From positions 62,001-126,000 of the forward strand of contig NZ_AUDD01000006.1 in the NCBI RefSeq assembly GCF_000425285.1: 64,000 nt of DNA, written 5' to 3'. Position 1 is the stretch's first letter; each line of letters starts with the position of its first letter. The stretch is from Acidipropionibacterium jensenii DSM 20535. Its GTDB lineage: Bacteria > Actinomycetota > Actinomycetes > Propionibacteriales > Propionibacteriaceae. A program made the position numbers and the translations under genes. Below the pieces are notes generated by a model. It worked only from the letters and a program-made list of their open reading frames with translations, did not search any database and had not been told where the DNA came from. This document shows positions 18,123-26,590 of this stretch, one piece after another.

Positions 18123-19009
18123 GCGATCACGACGCCGGGAAGGGCGACGAGAACCGGACCGGGCACGACCAGACCGGAGACGGTCGGATCGAGACCGGTG
18201 AGACCGGGCACGACCGGATCGGCGAGAGCACGGTGGAGGACGGCGTCTCGCGGACATTCGAGAGCGACTGGGGACGCCCCAGGCCCGGCGAGGATCGTCA
18301 GGTGCTGGGGCCGGTGATTCGACGGGGACCCTATGTGCGTCCCACGACCACCGACCAGGCCCTGCTGGACGGCGGTGCCGACGCGGCCTGGGTGCACACC
18401 GACCCGTGGCGGGTCCAACGCATCCAGAGCGAGTTCGTCGAGGGTTTCGACACTCTCGCCGGCCTGGGACCGGCGGTGACCATCTTCGGGTCGGCCCGGA
18501 CCCCGGCCGACCACCCGATGTACGAGGCCGCCCGCCAACTGGGCAGGATGTGCGCCGAGCGCGGGATGGCGGTGATCACCGGCGGTGGACCGGGCACCAT
18601 GGAGGCCGCCAACCGCGGTGCCGCCGAGGCCGGCGGGGTCTCGGTGGGACTGGGGATCGAGCTTCCCTTCGAGTCCTCCCTCAACCGGTGGGTGAATCTG
18701 GGGATCAACTTCCGCTACTTCTTCGTGCGCAAGATGATGTTCGTGAAGTACGCCCAGGGATTCATCGTGATGCCCGGCGGCTACGGCACCTTCGACGAGC
18801 TGTTCGAGAGCCTGACCCTGGCCCAGACCGGCAAGAAGACCCATGCCCAGGTCGCCCTGGTCGGCCGTGACTACTGGCGCGGCCTGTGGGAGTGGGTGCG
18901 CCAGTCCACCCTCGCCGAGGGCAATATCTCCCCTGACGATCTGAAGATGTTCATCTGCAGCGATGATCTCCAGCAGGTCGTCAACCACGTGATCGTGAGG
19001 AGTCGGTGA
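18119..19009 (+). CDS. LOG-family (TIGR00730) Rossmann-fold protein
   Basis: 296 residues with GTG start overlapping the dapE stop (GTGA). The first 80 residues are Asp/Glu/Arg/Gly-rich and poorly conserved in type. The domain has the TIGR00730 markers TIFGSARTP, ITGGGPGTMEAANRGA and PGGYGTFDELFESLTL. Members with PGGxGTxxE hydrolyse nucleoside 5'-monophosphates to release the base, as the cytokinin-activating LONELY GUY enzymes do. In actinobacteria this gene next to dapE is conserved (compare Rv1205), and its physiological substrate here is unknown. Confidence 0.88.
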   Translation: MSDHDAGKGDENRTGHDQTGDGRIETGETGHDRIGESTVEDGVSRTFESDWGRPRPGEDRQVLGPVIRRGPYVRPTTTDQALLDGGADAAWVHTDPWRVQRIQSEFVEGFDTLAGLGPAVTIFGSARTPADHPMYEAARQLGRMCAERGMAVITGGGPGTMEAANRGAAEAGGVSVGLGIELPFESSLNRWVNLGINFRYFFVRKMMFVKYAQGFIVMPGGYGTFDELFESLTLAQTGKKTHAQVALVGRDYWRGLWEWVRQSTLAEGNISPDDLKMFICSDDLQQVVNHVIVRSR

Positions 19010-19371
19010 TGGTGTGGGTGTTGTGCGCGGTCGTCATCGTCATCATCGGCGCCGCCGTGATGGCCTCCTCGGGGCGGTTCGGCGCCGTGCCGGCGGTGGT
19101 CGACGACCGGCCCGCCCCCGACCTGCCGGCCGACCGGTTGACCCCCGACGACCTGCGTGCGGTGCGCTTCGACGTCGTCGCCCGGGGGTACTCGATGGCC
19201 CAGGTGGATGCCCTGCTGGCACGGATGGCGGTCGAGATGCAGATGCCCGACGAACTCCCCGCCGACCGCGCTGCGGCACGGCGTGGGGAGTCCGAGGAGA
19301 GCCCGCAGTCCCGGGCCCCGGGCGACGACCAGCCCCCGCCGGTCAGCGGAACCGGGACGAATACGGAATAA
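19009..19371 (+). CDS. DivIVA-domain membrane protein
   Basis: 120 residues. One N-terminal membrane helix (VWVLCAVVIVIIGAAVMA), a short spacer, then a DivIVA-type domain: LTPDDLRAVRFDVVARGYSMAQVDALLARM, the pattern that begins DivIVA/Wag31 proteins. The C-terminal 35 residues are disordered. I place the start at ATG 19009, six bases after GAGGAG; GTG 19006 is also in frame but sits too close. Similar small proteins lie near glgA in mycobacteria. A role in polar growth is possible by domain but not shown. Confidence 0.75.
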   Translation: MVWVLCAVVIVIIGAAVMASSGRFGAVPAVVDDRPAPDLPADRLTPDDLRAVRFDVVARGYSMAQVDALLARMAVEMQMPDELPADRAAARRGESEESPQSRAPGDDQPPPVSGTGTNTE

Positions 19372-19411
19372 TAGGGGTGTTACCACTGACCAGTGAGCGA
19401 GGATGAGTGAC

Positions 19412-19579
19412 ATGGCAGCTATGAAGCCGCGTACCGGCGACGGTCCTATGGAGGTCACGAAGGAGGGGCGCGGCATCGTCATGCGCGTGCCGGTCGACGG
19501 CGGCGGTCGCCTGGTGGTCGAGCTCAGCTCAGATGAGGCCAGCGAGCTGTTCGCCTGCCTGAAGGACGTCGTCGGCTGA
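19412..19579 (+). CDS. DUF3117 small protein
   Basis: A 55-residue protein starting MAAMKPRTGDG and ending ELFACLKDVVG. It matches the short, strongly conserved actinobacterial DUF3117 family (compare Rv1211) in length and in the EVTKEGRGIVMRVPVDGGGR core. GAGGA lies 8 bases before the ATG at 19412; the ATG at 19403 would leave no spacing. Function unknown. It sits between the DivIVA-domain gene and glgA, as in mycobacteria. Confidence 0.88.
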   Translation: MAAMKPRTGDGPMEVTKEGRGIVMRVPVDGGGRLVVELSSDEASELFACLKDVVG

Positions 19580-19584
19580 TCTGC

Positions 19585-19601
19585 TTTCCGCCGCGCGGAA
19601 A
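19585..19601. terminator. Small hairpin after DUF3117
   Basis: Seven-bp stem TTTCCGC/GCGGAAA with a three-base loop, just after the stop codon and upstream of the larger terminator at 19618. Confidence 0.4.
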
Positions 19602-19617
19602 CCAGTACTCCGGCAGT

Positions 19618-19651
19618 CGGGGGTCACAACCGAACTTGGTTGTGACCCCCG
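19618..19651. terminator. Bidirectional terminator between DUF3117 and glgA
   Basis: A perfect 14-bp stem (19618-19631 with 19638-19651) and six-base loop, followed on the plus strand by a T-rich run (CTGCTTCTGTCTGTCTTCTG). It serves the convergent DUF3117 and glgA genes. Confidence 0.88.
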
Positions 19652-19679
19652 CTGCTTCTGTCTGTCTTCTGTCCGTCTC

Positions 19680-20867
19680 TCAGGAGTCGTGTCGCGCGAT
19701 GGCCGCCTTGTAGACGTCGACGGTCTGCTCGGCGATCCGCTCCCAGTCGAACTCGTCGATGCAGCGCTGCCTGCCCGCAGCCCCGAAGGCCTTCGCCCTG
19801 GCGGGATCGGCCACCAGCTCGTTGAGCCGCTCGGCGAAGGCGTGCTCGAATGTGGCCACCTGCTCGGGAGTCGACTCGTCGGTCGGGACGCCGGGGACCA
19901 GGAATCCGGTCTCTCCGTCCACCACGACCTCGGGGATCCCTCCGACGGCCGAGGCGACCACCGGGGTGCCGCAGGCCATCGCCTCCAGGTTCACGATGCC
20001 CAGGGGCTCGTAGACCGAGGGGCAGGCGAAGACGGTGGCCGCCGAGAGGACCTGACGGACGCTGGCGCGGGGGAGCATCTCCTGGATCCAGATGACCGGC
20101 GCGCGGCGCGACTTCTGCACCCTCGCGAAGGCCTCGTGGAACTCCGCTGCGACCTCGGGAGTGTCCGGGGCACCGGCGAGCAGCACGAGCTGGATGTCGG
20201 GATCGAGGTCGGCGGCCGCGCGCACCAGGTGGATCAGCCCCTTCTGGCGGGTGATCCGGCCCACGAAGACGACTGAGGGGGAGTTCGGGTCCATCCCGAT
20301 CTGCTCGGGCACGTCGGTCTCGGTGACCGGGTGGAACTCGTCGGTGTCGACGCCGTTGCGCACCACGTGCACCTTGTCCGGGTCGAGCTCGGGATAGGCG
20401 GCCAGCACGTCGCGGCGCATCCCGGAGCTCACGGCGATGATGGCGTCGGCGGCGTCATAGGCGGTGCGCTCCGCCCAGGAGGACAGTCGGTACCCGCCGC
20501 CCAGCTGCTCGGCCTTCCACGGCCGGTCGGGCTCCAGGGAGTGGGCGCTGATGACGTGCGGGATGTCGTGGTAGACGCTGCTCAGCAGCCCCGCCAAGTT
20601 GGCGTACCAGGTGTGGGAGTGGACCAGCTCGACGTCCTCGGGGACGGCGGCGGTCATCGACAGGTCGGCGCCGAAGACCCGCAGCGCCGGATTGGCTCCC
20701 TCGGGGAAGGTCTCGGGGTGGGCGGTCGCACCTTCGCGGGGTTCGCCCATGCACTGCACGTCGACGTCGATGAACTTGCGCAGCTGGGGCACGAGCTGGG
20801 CGACGTGGACCCCCGCTCCGCCGTAGATGGTCGGTGGGTACTCACGGGTCAGGATGGAGACGAGCAT
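19680..20867 (-). CDS. glgA: Actinobacterial glycogen synthase / maltose-1-phosphate synthase
   Basis: 395 residues, a GT4-type glycosyltransferase (GT-B fold). The start I use gives MLVSILTREYPPTIYGGAGVHV, the standard N-terminus; 90 bases of upstream in-frame sequence are not family-like. Later motifs: VFVGRITRQKG near residue 195 and YEPLGIVNLEAMACGTPVVASAVGG near 290, which bind the nucleotide sugar. Such proteins were annotated GlgA, but the M. tuberculosis member (Rv1212c, GlgM) makes maltose 1-phosphate from ADP-glucose and glucose 1-phosphate. Either activity uses the ADP-glucose from the divergent glgC. Confidence 0.92.
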   Translation of the reverse strand: MLVSILTREYPPTIYGGAGVHVAQLVPQLRKFIDVDVQCMGEPREGATAHPETFPEGANPALRVFGADLSMTAAVPEDVELVHSHTWYANLAGLLSSVYHDIPHVISAHSLEPDRPWKAEQLGGGYRLSSWAERTAYDAADAIIAVSSGMRRDVLAAYPELDPDKVHVVRNGVDTDEFHPVTETDVPEQIGMDPNSPSVVFVGRITRQKGLIHLVRAAADLDPDIQLVLLAGAPDTPEVAAEFHEAFARVQKSRRAPVIWIQEMLPRASVRQVLSAATVFACPSVYEPLGIVNLEAMACGTPVVASAVGGIPEVVVDGETGFLVPGVPTDESTPEQVATFEHAFAERLNELVADPARAKAFGAAGRQRCIDEFDWERIAEQTVDVYKAAIARHDS

Positions 20868-20950
20868 GCCCAGATCGTCCCACATGTCTTTGCGGTCCGG
20901 GGGCTGCTGCGACACATTGTGAACGGATGGCGTCAGTTTCACCATTCCGG

Positions 20951-20979
20951 TTGTCAACGCCTGTTTCGGGGAATAAGTT
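20951..20979 (+). promoter_or_regulatory. Putative glgC promoter
   Basis: TTGTCA (20951-20956) and TAAGTT (20974-20979) are separated by 17 bases. The -10 element ends six bases before the glgC ATG, so the transcript would be leaderless. The -35 box matches consensus at 5 of 6 positions and the -10 box at 3 of 6. Confidence 0.5.
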
Positions 20980-20985
20980 CAGGCC

Positions 20986-22212
20986 ATGGCAATGACGCGT
21001 CCGAAGGTGCTGTCCATCGTCCTGGCCGGTGGTGAGGGCAAGCGCCTCATGCCCCTGACCATGGACCGCGCCAAGCCCGCAGTCCCCTTCGGCGGGACTT
21101 ACCGACTGATCGATTTCGTGTTGAGCAATCTCGCGAACTCCGACCTCACCAAGACGGCGGTGCTGACCCAGTACAAGTCGCACTCGCTGGACCGTCACAT
21201 CTCGATCGCGTGGCGGATGAGCACGATGCTCGGCAACTACGTGACCCCGGTGCCCGCCCAGCAGCGTCTGGGGCCGCGCTGGTTCCAGGGCAGCGCCGAC
21301 GCGATCTTCCAGTCTCTGAACCTCATCAATGACGAGGACCCCGACTATGTCGTCGTCTTCGGGGCCGACAACATCTACCGGATGGATGTCGAGCAGATGC
21401 TCGAGGCCCACATCGACTCCAGGATGGGATGCACCGTCGCGGGCATCCGGGTGCCGCGCAAGGATGCGTCGGCATTCGGCATCATCGACGCCGGCGAGGA
21501 CCACAAGATCAAGGAGTTCCTCGAGAAGCCCGCCGACCCGCCCGGCCTTCCCGACTCTCCCGACGAGTCATTCGCCTCGATGGGCAACTACATCTTCAGC
21601 CGGGACTCCCTGGTCCAGGCCCTCTACGACGACTCGAACGCTCCCGACGCCCGCCACGACATGGGCGGCGACATCATTCCGCGGTTCGTCAATGCCGGTG
21701 ACGCCCAAGTCTACGACTTCAAGGACAACCAGGTCCCCGGAGCCACCGAGAAGGACGCCGACTACTGGCGCGACGTCGGGACCATCGACGCCTACCACGA
21801 GGCCCACATGGACCTGGTCTCGGTGGAGCCGGAGTTCAACCTGTACAACACCGAGTGGCCGATCTGGACCAGTCAGGTGCAGGCCCCCGGTGCCAAGTTC
21901 GTGATGCGCGGAACCTGCGACGACAGTCTCGTCTCGGCCGGCTGCATCATCTCGGGAACCGACATCTACCGGACCGTTCTGGGACCCCGCAGCCGGGTCG
22001 AGAGGTGGGCCCGGGTCGATGAGTCGATCCTCATGAACAATGTCCGGATCGGCGCCAATGCCACCGTGCACCGGGCCATCCTCGACAAGAACGTCGTGGT
22101 CCCCGACGGCGCCCAGGTCGGCGTCAACCATGAGCACGACCGGGCCCGTGGATTCACCGTCTCACCGGCCGGGGTGACCGTCGTCGGCAAGGGTGTGACC
22201 GTTCCGTACTGA
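20986..22212 (+). CDS. glgC: Glucose-1-phosphate adenylyltransferase (ADP-glucose pyrophosphorylase)
   Basis: 408 residues. It makes ADP-glucose from ATP and glucose 1-phosphate, the first step of glycogen synthesis. N-terminal [13 protein letters not shown] is the nucleotide-binding loop, followed by [41 protein letters not shown] (catalytic Asp), and EKPADPPG with the sugar-phosphate lysine. A C-terminal beta-helix (about 310-390) supplies the allosteric interface. Divergent from glgA across 118 bp. No ribosome binding site is visible, agreeing with the leaderless promoter. Confidence 0.96.
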   Translation: MAMTRPKVLSIVLAGGEGKRLMPLTMDRAKPAVPFGGTYRLIDFVLSNLANSDLTKTAVLTQYKSHSLDRHISIAWRMSTMLGNYVTPVPAQQRLGPRWFQGSADAIFQSLNLINDEDPDYVVVFGADNIYRMDVEQMLEAHIDSRMGCTVAGIRVPRKDASAFGIIDAGEDHKIKEFLEKPADPPGLPDSPDESFASMGNYIFSRDSLVQALYDDSNAPDARHDMGGDIIPRFVNAGDAQVYDFKDNQVPGATEKDADYWRDVGTIDAYHEAHMDLVSVEPEFNLYNTEWPIWTSQVQAPGAKFVMRGTCDDSLVSAGCIISGTDIYRTVLGPRSRVERWARVDESILMNNVRIGANATVHRAILDKNVVVPDGAQVGVNHEHDRARGFTVSPAGVTVVGKGVTVPY

Positions 22213-22220
22213 GTGTTCGA

Positions 22221-22260
22221 GGCGGGGGAGGCGACTCCCCTGCACCCCCTCGTAGCGGGG
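22221..22260. repeat. GC-rich intergenic repeat, copy 1
   Basis: A 40-base unit starting GGCGGGGGAGGCGACTCCCC and containing CACCCCCTCGTAGCGGGG, directly after glgC. It recurs 92 bases downstream with one extra base. Confidence 0.7.
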
Positions 22261-22312
22261 GCTCTGCGGGTGGTCGGCGTACGTCGCGCTGGCCACCTGC
22301 GCTGTTGTCAGG

Positions 22313-22364
22313 GGCGGGGGAGGCGACTCCCCCTGCACCCCCTCGTAGCGGGGGGAGTCCCCGC
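22313..22364. repeat. GC-rich intergenic repeat, copy 2, and terminator hairpin
   Basis: The second copy of the 40-base unit (22313-22354) extends into GAGTCCCCGCC, so that GGCGGGG and GACTCCCCC on the left pair with GGGGGAGTC and CCCGCC on the right. The bulged stem ends exactly at the VKOR stop codon and probably terminates both glgC and VKOR transcripts. Confidence 0.65.
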
Positions 22365-22964
22365 CTAGATCAGGGCGGGGATGAGTTCGATCGCGACCAT
22401 CGCCAGGATCACCAGGATGACGAGCCCGGTGACCCACCAGTCGGTGTTGTAGTTGACGAACTCGCGCACCCCGTCGCGGACCCGGATCGACCCGTCATGG
22501 ATGTTGATCCGGGTGAGTCCGGCCCACACCAGAGTGGTGGTGATGGTGATCAGCAGGCACCACGGACACAGCGCCCCGATCACGAAGTAGGACTGTAGGA
22601 AGAGCCACCAGGCGAACAGCAGGGCGATGCAGTAGACCCCCTCGACGCACAGCATGAACCAGCGGGGGAAGCGCACGCCGGCCAGGGTCGCCACCGAGAT
22701 GGTGAGCACCACGGCCTCGAACATGATCCCCAGAAAGGCGTTGGGGAAACCGAGCACCCGGGCCTGCCAGGTGAGCGCCACCGTGGAGCAGGACAGCACG
22801 GAGTTGACGTCGCAGGTGAAGATCGCGTGCGGGTTCTTCGCCAGCTTCCACGCCTCGATGGACAGCACGAAGGAGGCCACCAGTCCGATCGCCCCGGAGA
22901 CGATCATCTCGATGGCTGTGCCGCGACGCCACTTCTCGGGGTTGTCGACTCCGTTGCTGGACAT
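22365..22964 (-). CDS. Vitamin K epoxide reductase (VKOR) family protein
   Basis: 199 residues with about five membrane helices. The active-site CxxC is in GALCPWCLL near residue 140. The loop cysteine pair is FTCDVNSVLSCS near residues 50-60, followed by LGFPNAFLGI, giving the full VKOR set. In actinobacteria VKOR re-oxidises DsbA-like proteins using menaquinone, so disulfides can form in exported proteins. No DsbA partner gene is adjacent. Start: ATG with AAGGAG 12 bases upstream, a longer spacing than usual. The downstream end is bounded by the GC-rich hairpin. Confidence 0.92.
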   Translation of the reverse strand: MSSNGVDNPEKWRRGTAIEMIVSGAIGLVASFVLSIEAWKLAKNPHAIFTCDVNSVLSCSTVALTWQARVLGFPNAFLGIMFEAVVLTISVATLAGVRFPRWFMLCVEGVYCIALLFAWWLFLQSYFVIGALCPWCLLITITTTLVWAGLTRINIHDGSIRVRDGVREFVNYNTDWWVTGLVILVILAMVAIELIPALI

Positions 22965-23035
22965 CTGCGTGGGTGCTCCTTCAGCCGGTTGCGGCGGTGC
23001 TCCGCGCGCCGCGGCTCAGAGTACCCCCAGCAGCC

Positions 23036-23689
23036 TCACGCCTTGGCGGCCAGCAGGAGCCCCTCGCCGACCGGCAGGAGGACCGGCAGGAACTCCTCGG
23101 AGTCGGCGACGAAGTCCAGGGCCTCGCGGATGATGAGGGTCTCGTCGTCCTCATTGTCCGGGTCGGCGACCGCACTTCCGGCCAGCGCGTCATTGACCAC
23201 GACGATCCCGCCGTGGCGCAGCAGTCTCAGGGCCTGGGAGACGTACTCCACGTACTCCAGGCGATCCCCGTTGACCAGCACCAGGTCGTAGGCGCCGTCC
23301 CGCAGCTTCGGCAGGACGCTCAGCGGCACCCCCGAGATGAGCCGGAACCGGTTGGAGCGGAACCCGGCGCGCTGGAAGCACCGGCGCGCGGCGTCCTGAC
23401 GATCGGCCTCCACATCAATGCTGGTGAGCACTCCGTGCTCGGACATCCCCTCGAGCAGGGACAGTCCGGTGACACCCGCGTCGGTGCCGATCTCCACGAC
23501 CGCGTGGGCATCGATCGACCGGGCGAGGAAGGTGAGAAAGGTGGCCGTGCCGTTGCCGACCGGCGTCCAGCCGGCCTCACCGGCCGCCTCGTGGGCAGCC
23601 TCCACCGGCTCCGAGACGGCGACAAAACCGTCGGCGTACTCCCAGGATCGCCGATCCGGACCGGTCGGGAACTCGATTGCTTCGCTCAC
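23036..23689 (-). CDS. O-methyltransferase, SAM-dependent
   Basis: 217 residues using the GTG at 23689, giving VSEAIEF at the N-terminus and a length close to mycobacterial Rv1220c. Longer in-frame starts (up to 23773) would run into the dapA promoter region. Class I methyltransferase motifs: AVVEIGTDAGVTGLSLLEGM (motif I) near residue 62, LTSIDVEADRQDAARR near 88, and YDLVLVNGDRLEYVEYV near 130. It resembles the caffeoyl-CoA/catechol O-methyltransferase family, with GTDAG in place of the common GTGTG. Substrate unknown. Divergent from dapA. Confidence 0.8.
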   Translation of the reverse strand: MSEAIEFPTGPDRRSWEYADGFVAVSEPVEAAHEAAGEAGWTPVGNGTATFLTFLARSIDAHAVVEIGTDAGVTGLSLLEGMSEHGVLTSIDVEADRQDAARRCFQRAGFRSNRFRLISGVPLSVLPKLRDGAYDLVLVNGDRLEYVEYVSQALRLLRHGGIVVVNDALAGSAVADPDNEDDETLIIREALDFVADSEEFLPVLLPVGEGLLLAAKA

Positions 23690-23787
23690 GGCCCCCAGCG
23701 TAGCCGGTGCAGCCCTCGTTACGATGGTGGTCGACAACATGGTCGGCGGCCGAGGAGCCGTGTCCATTGCCAACCAGGAGGCACGTC

Positions 23788-24669
23788 ATGTCCGATCCCA
23801 TCTTTGGCCGTGTGTTGACGGCCATGGTGACTCCGATGAGCCCCGATGGGGAGGTGGATCTCGACCGTGCCGCGGAGCTGGCAACCCGGCTCGTCGACGT
23901 GCAGGGCAATGACTCGCTGCTCGTCAACGGCACCACCGGCGAGTCGCCGACGACCACCGACGAGGAGAAGTCCGCCCTGGTCCGCGCCGTGCGGCAGGCG
24001 GTGGGGGACCGTGCCCAGGTGATCGCCGGGGTCGGGACCAATGACACCCGACACACCGTGGCACTGGCCCGGCAGGCCGAGCAGGCCGGGGCGGACGGCC
24101 TGCTGGTCGTCACCCCGTACTACTCCAAGCCCTCCCAGGACGGCCTGGTGGGCCACTTCACCACGGTGGCCGATGCCACCGACCTGCCCGTGATGCTCTA
24201 CGACATTCCCGGGCGCACCGGCACCGCGATCGCCCCGGAGACCTTCATCAGACTCGCCGAGCACCCCCGCATCGTGGCCGTCAAGGACGCCAAGGGCAAG
24301 GTGGTCGAGTCCGCCCAGGTGATGGCCGCCACCGACCTGTCCTACTACTCGGGGGACGACGCCATCACCCCGGCTCTGCTGTCACTCGGTGCCGTCGGCG
24401 TGATCGGCACCTCCACCCATTTCACCGGACGGTCGATGCACCAGCTGGTCGACCACTACCTGGCCGGGCGCAGGGAGGAAGGTCTCGCCGTCTACCGGCA
24501 GATCCTGCCCGTCCTCACCGGCGTCTTCGCCGCCCAGGGGGTCGTGATGGTCAAGGCCGGGCTCGCCCACCAGGGGTTCGGGGTCGGGGGCGTTCGCGCA
24601 CCGCTGGTCCCGGCAACCCGGTCCCAGGCGGAGACCTTCGCCGCAGTCCTGGACGCCGCCGGGCTGTGA
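23788..24669 (+). CDS. dapA: 4-hydroxy-tetrahydrodipicolinate synthase
   Basis: 293 residues, a TIM-barrel aldolase that condenses pyruvate with aspartate semialdehyde, the first step of the diaminopimelate/lysine pathway. Motifs: LLVNGTTGESPTTT near residue 42, VVTPYYSKPSQDGL near 108 with the catalytic Tyr, LYDIPGRTGTAI near 136, and AVKDAKGKV near 167 with the Schiff-base lysine. Start at ATG 23788 with AGGAGG 7 bases upstream; upstream in-frame codons are noncoding. With dapC, dapD and dapE this window encodes four pathway enzymes, but not dapB or dapF. Confidence 0.95.
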   Translation: MSDPIFGRVLTAMVTPMSPDGEVDLDRAAELATRLVDVQGNDSLLVNGTTGESPTTTDEEKSALVRAVRQAVGDRAQVIAGVGTNDTRHTVALARQAEQAGADGLLVVTPYYSKPSQDGLVGHFTTVADATDLPVMLYDIPGRTGTAIAPETFIRLAEHPRIVAVKDAKGKVVESAQVMAATDLSYYSGDDAITPALLSLGAVGVIGTSTHFTGRSMHQLVDHYLAGRREEGLAVYRQILPVLTGVFAAQGVVMVKAGLAHQGFGVGGVRAPLVPATRSQAETFAAVLDAAGL

Positions 24670-24677
24670 GACAGGCG

Positions 24678-24695
24678 CCCCGATGCTGATCGGGG
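24678..24695 (+). terminator. Hairpin after dapA
   Basis: CCCCGAT/ATCGGGG seven-bp stem with a GCTG loop, eight bases after the dapA stop codon. No T-run. Confidence 0.55.
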
Positions 24696-24719
24696 AGCGG
24701 CCGGACCGTCCCGACGGAC

Positions 24720-24725
24720 TATCCT
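24720..24725 (+). promoter_or_regulatory. -10 box of tatB (leaderless)
   Basis: TATCCT ends six bases before the tatB ATG; there is no Shine-Dalgarno sequence. Confidence 0.4.
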
Positions 24726-24731
24726 GACACC

Positions 24732-25157
24732 ATGTCCATGATGAGTCCGACCGAACTTGCGTTCCTCATTCTCATCGGCGTCGTCATGTTCGGACCCGAC
24801 AAGGTGCCGGACATGGCCCGCAAGGCCGCCCGGGTCTTCCACTTCCTCAAGAACATCGCCAACTCCACGCGCGACCAGCTGCGTGAGGATCTGGGCCCCA
24901 AGTACGCCGACCTCCAGATCACCGACCTCAACCCGAAGACCTTCGTCCGCAAGTACGTCATGGACGACTTCCAGGACGACATCAACGGGATCAAGGCCGA
25001 CCTGGAGGGGGTTCGCAACGACCTGGACTCCAGCATCAACGACTTCCAGACCGCGACCGCCGATGCGCCGCAGTCCCCAAGCTCGGCCAATGAGCCGGCG
25101 GCCAGGACGGTGGCCCTGGGATCGGTGCCGGTCCCCTTCGACTCCGAGGCGACCTGA
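24732..25157 (+). CDS. tatB: Sec-independent protein translocase TatB
   Basis: 141 residues. One short N-terminal membrane helix (ELAFLILIGVVMFGPDKVP) with the hinge FGPDKVP, then an amphipathic helix (MARKAARVFHFLKNIANSTR) and a charged, partly coiled C-terminus. The FGP hinge and DMARKAAR segment are the TatA/TatB signature, and the long acidic tail favours TatB. It forms the twin-arginine substrate receptor with TatC, which is not in the window. The Tat-type signal on the peptide-binding lipoprotein at 43325 is a likely client. Same position relative to mrp as in mycobacteria. Confidence 0.9.
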   Translation: MSMMSPTELAFLILIGVVMFGPDKVPDMARKAARVFHFLKNIANSTRDQLREDLGPKYADLQITDLNPKTFVRKYVMDDFQDDINGIKADLEGVRNDLDSSINDFQTATADAPQSPSSANEPAARTVALGSVPVPFDSEAT

Positions 25158-25242
25158 CAGGGTCCCCCACCCACGGACTCCCGAGCACGGCATCGGCTGA
25201 AGCAACGTCGTGAACACAGCGCCTGCCAGCAGGCCGTGAATG

Positions 25243-25283
25243 CGGTTCGGCCCCGCCACGATCATCGTGGCGGGGCCGAACCG
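25243..25283. terminator. Bidirectional terminator between tatB and mrp
   Basis: A perfect 20-bp inverted repeat (25243-25262 with 25264-25283) centred on 25263, between two convergent genes. Confidence 0.9.
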
Positions 25284-25301
25284 TGTCAGCCTGGTGCGTG
25301 C

Positions 25302-26462
25302 TCAGTTGGCGACCGGGGTGACCCCCAGGTGCATTCCGGCCAGTCCGCGCGGACGGGAGTCGAGACCCTCGGCCAGCTCGGTGAGGGCCTGGGCTGCCGG
25401 GGACTCGGGGTGGGACAGGACGATCGGGTCACCGTCGTCCCCGCCGACCCGCACCTGCTGGTCCAGCGGAATCTGGCCGAGCAGCGGCACCTCGGTGCCC
25501 AGCCGCTTGGACAGCGCGTTGGCGGCGGCGCGGCCGCCTCCCTCGCCGAACAGGGTGACCCGGTGGCTCTTGCCGCAGTGCGGGCAGACCGTCTCGAGCC
25601 AGGACATGTTCTCCACCACCCCGATCACCTGCTGCTGCATGATGCCGGCCATCGTGCCGGCCCGCTCGGCGACCTCGGAGGCCGCCGGCTGCGGGGTGGT
25701 GACGACCAGTACGTCGGCATTCGGGAGCTTCTGGCCCAGGCTCATCGCGATGTCTCCGGTGCCCGGCGGAAGGTCGATGAGCAGGTAGTCCAGATCGCCC
25801 CAGTGGACGTCGGCCAGCAGCTGGGTGAGGGCCCGGTCCAGGATCGGTCCGCGCCAGGCGATGACATCGGAGCGGTTCGGCTTGAGCATCCCCACGCTGA
25901 TGGTCTTGATGCCGAGGGCCGGCACCGGCAGCAGGAGGTCGTCCAGCGGGGTGGGACGTGCCTCGCCGACGCCGAGCATGTCGGGGATGGAGTGGCCGTA
26001 GATGTCGGCGTCCAGCAGCCCCACGTTGCGACCGCGGGCGGCCAGCGCCAGGGCGAGATTGACGGTTACCGAGGACTTGCCGACGCCGCCCTTGCCGGAG
26101 GCCACCGCGATGATCTTGGTCATGTTGCCCGGCTCGGCGAAGGGGATGACCCGCTCCGGGACGCCGTTGCGCAGCTGCACCTTGAGGGCGTCGCGCTGCT
26201 CGTCGGACATCGTGCCGAGCTCGACGTGCACACCGGAGACTCCCTCGATGCCCTGGACGGCCTCGGTGACGCTCTCCCGCAGCTCGGTCTTGAGGGGACA
26301 TCCCGACACGGTCAGCAGGACTCGCACGAAGGCGCGTCCGGACTCGTCGACGGTGATCTCATCGACCATGTTGAGATCGGTGATGGGACGCCTGATCTCC
26401 GGATCAACCACGGAGGCCAGCGCCTCGCGGATGAGCGGGACCAGGGGATTCTCGGTGCTCAT
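25302..26462 (-). CDS. mrp: Mrp/NBP35-type iron-sulfur carrier ATPase
   Basis: 386 residues. An N-terminal DUF59/MIP18 domain (about 10-85, with LTVSGCPLKTELRESV) precedes a deviant Walker A P-loop GKGGVGKSSVTVNL near residue 120. Further motifs are GLLDADIYGHSIPDMLG, DYLLIDLPPGTGDIA and ENMSWLETVCPHCGKSH, whose CxxC binds the iron-sulfur cluster. It carries [4Fe-4S] clusters to apo-proteins in the cytoplasm. On the minus strand TAGACA lies six bases before the ATG and no ribosome binding site is seen, so the message is probably leaderless. Convergent with tatB. Confidence 0.93.
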   Translation of the reverse strand: MSTENPLVPLIREALASVVDPEIRRPITDLNMVDEITVDESGRAFVRVLLTVSGCPLKTELRESVTEAVQGIEGVSGVHVELGTMSDEQRDALKVQLRNGVPERVIPFAEPGNMTKIIAVASGKGGVGKSSVTVNLALALAARGRNVGLLDADIYGHSIPDMLGVGEARPTPLDDLLLPVPALGIKTISVGMLKPNRSDVIAWRGPILDRALTQLLADVHWGDLDYLLIDLPPGTGDIAMSLGQKLPNADVLVVTTPQPAASEVAERAGTMAGIMQQQVIGVVENMSWLETVCPHCGKSHRVTLFGEGGGRAAANALSKRLGTEVPLLGQIPLDQQVRVGGDDGDPIVLSHPESPAAQALTELAEGLDSRPRGLAGMHLGVTPVAN

Positions 26463-26590
26463 GTGTTCTGTCTACATGCCGCAGAATGGCCCGGCAAGTC
26501 GTTGCCACAGGTGTGCACTACACACCGTCGCAGCTGACCGCCGGAGGACGGGAGTTCCGCCCTTGGCGGAACGCCCCCGGACCGGCCGTC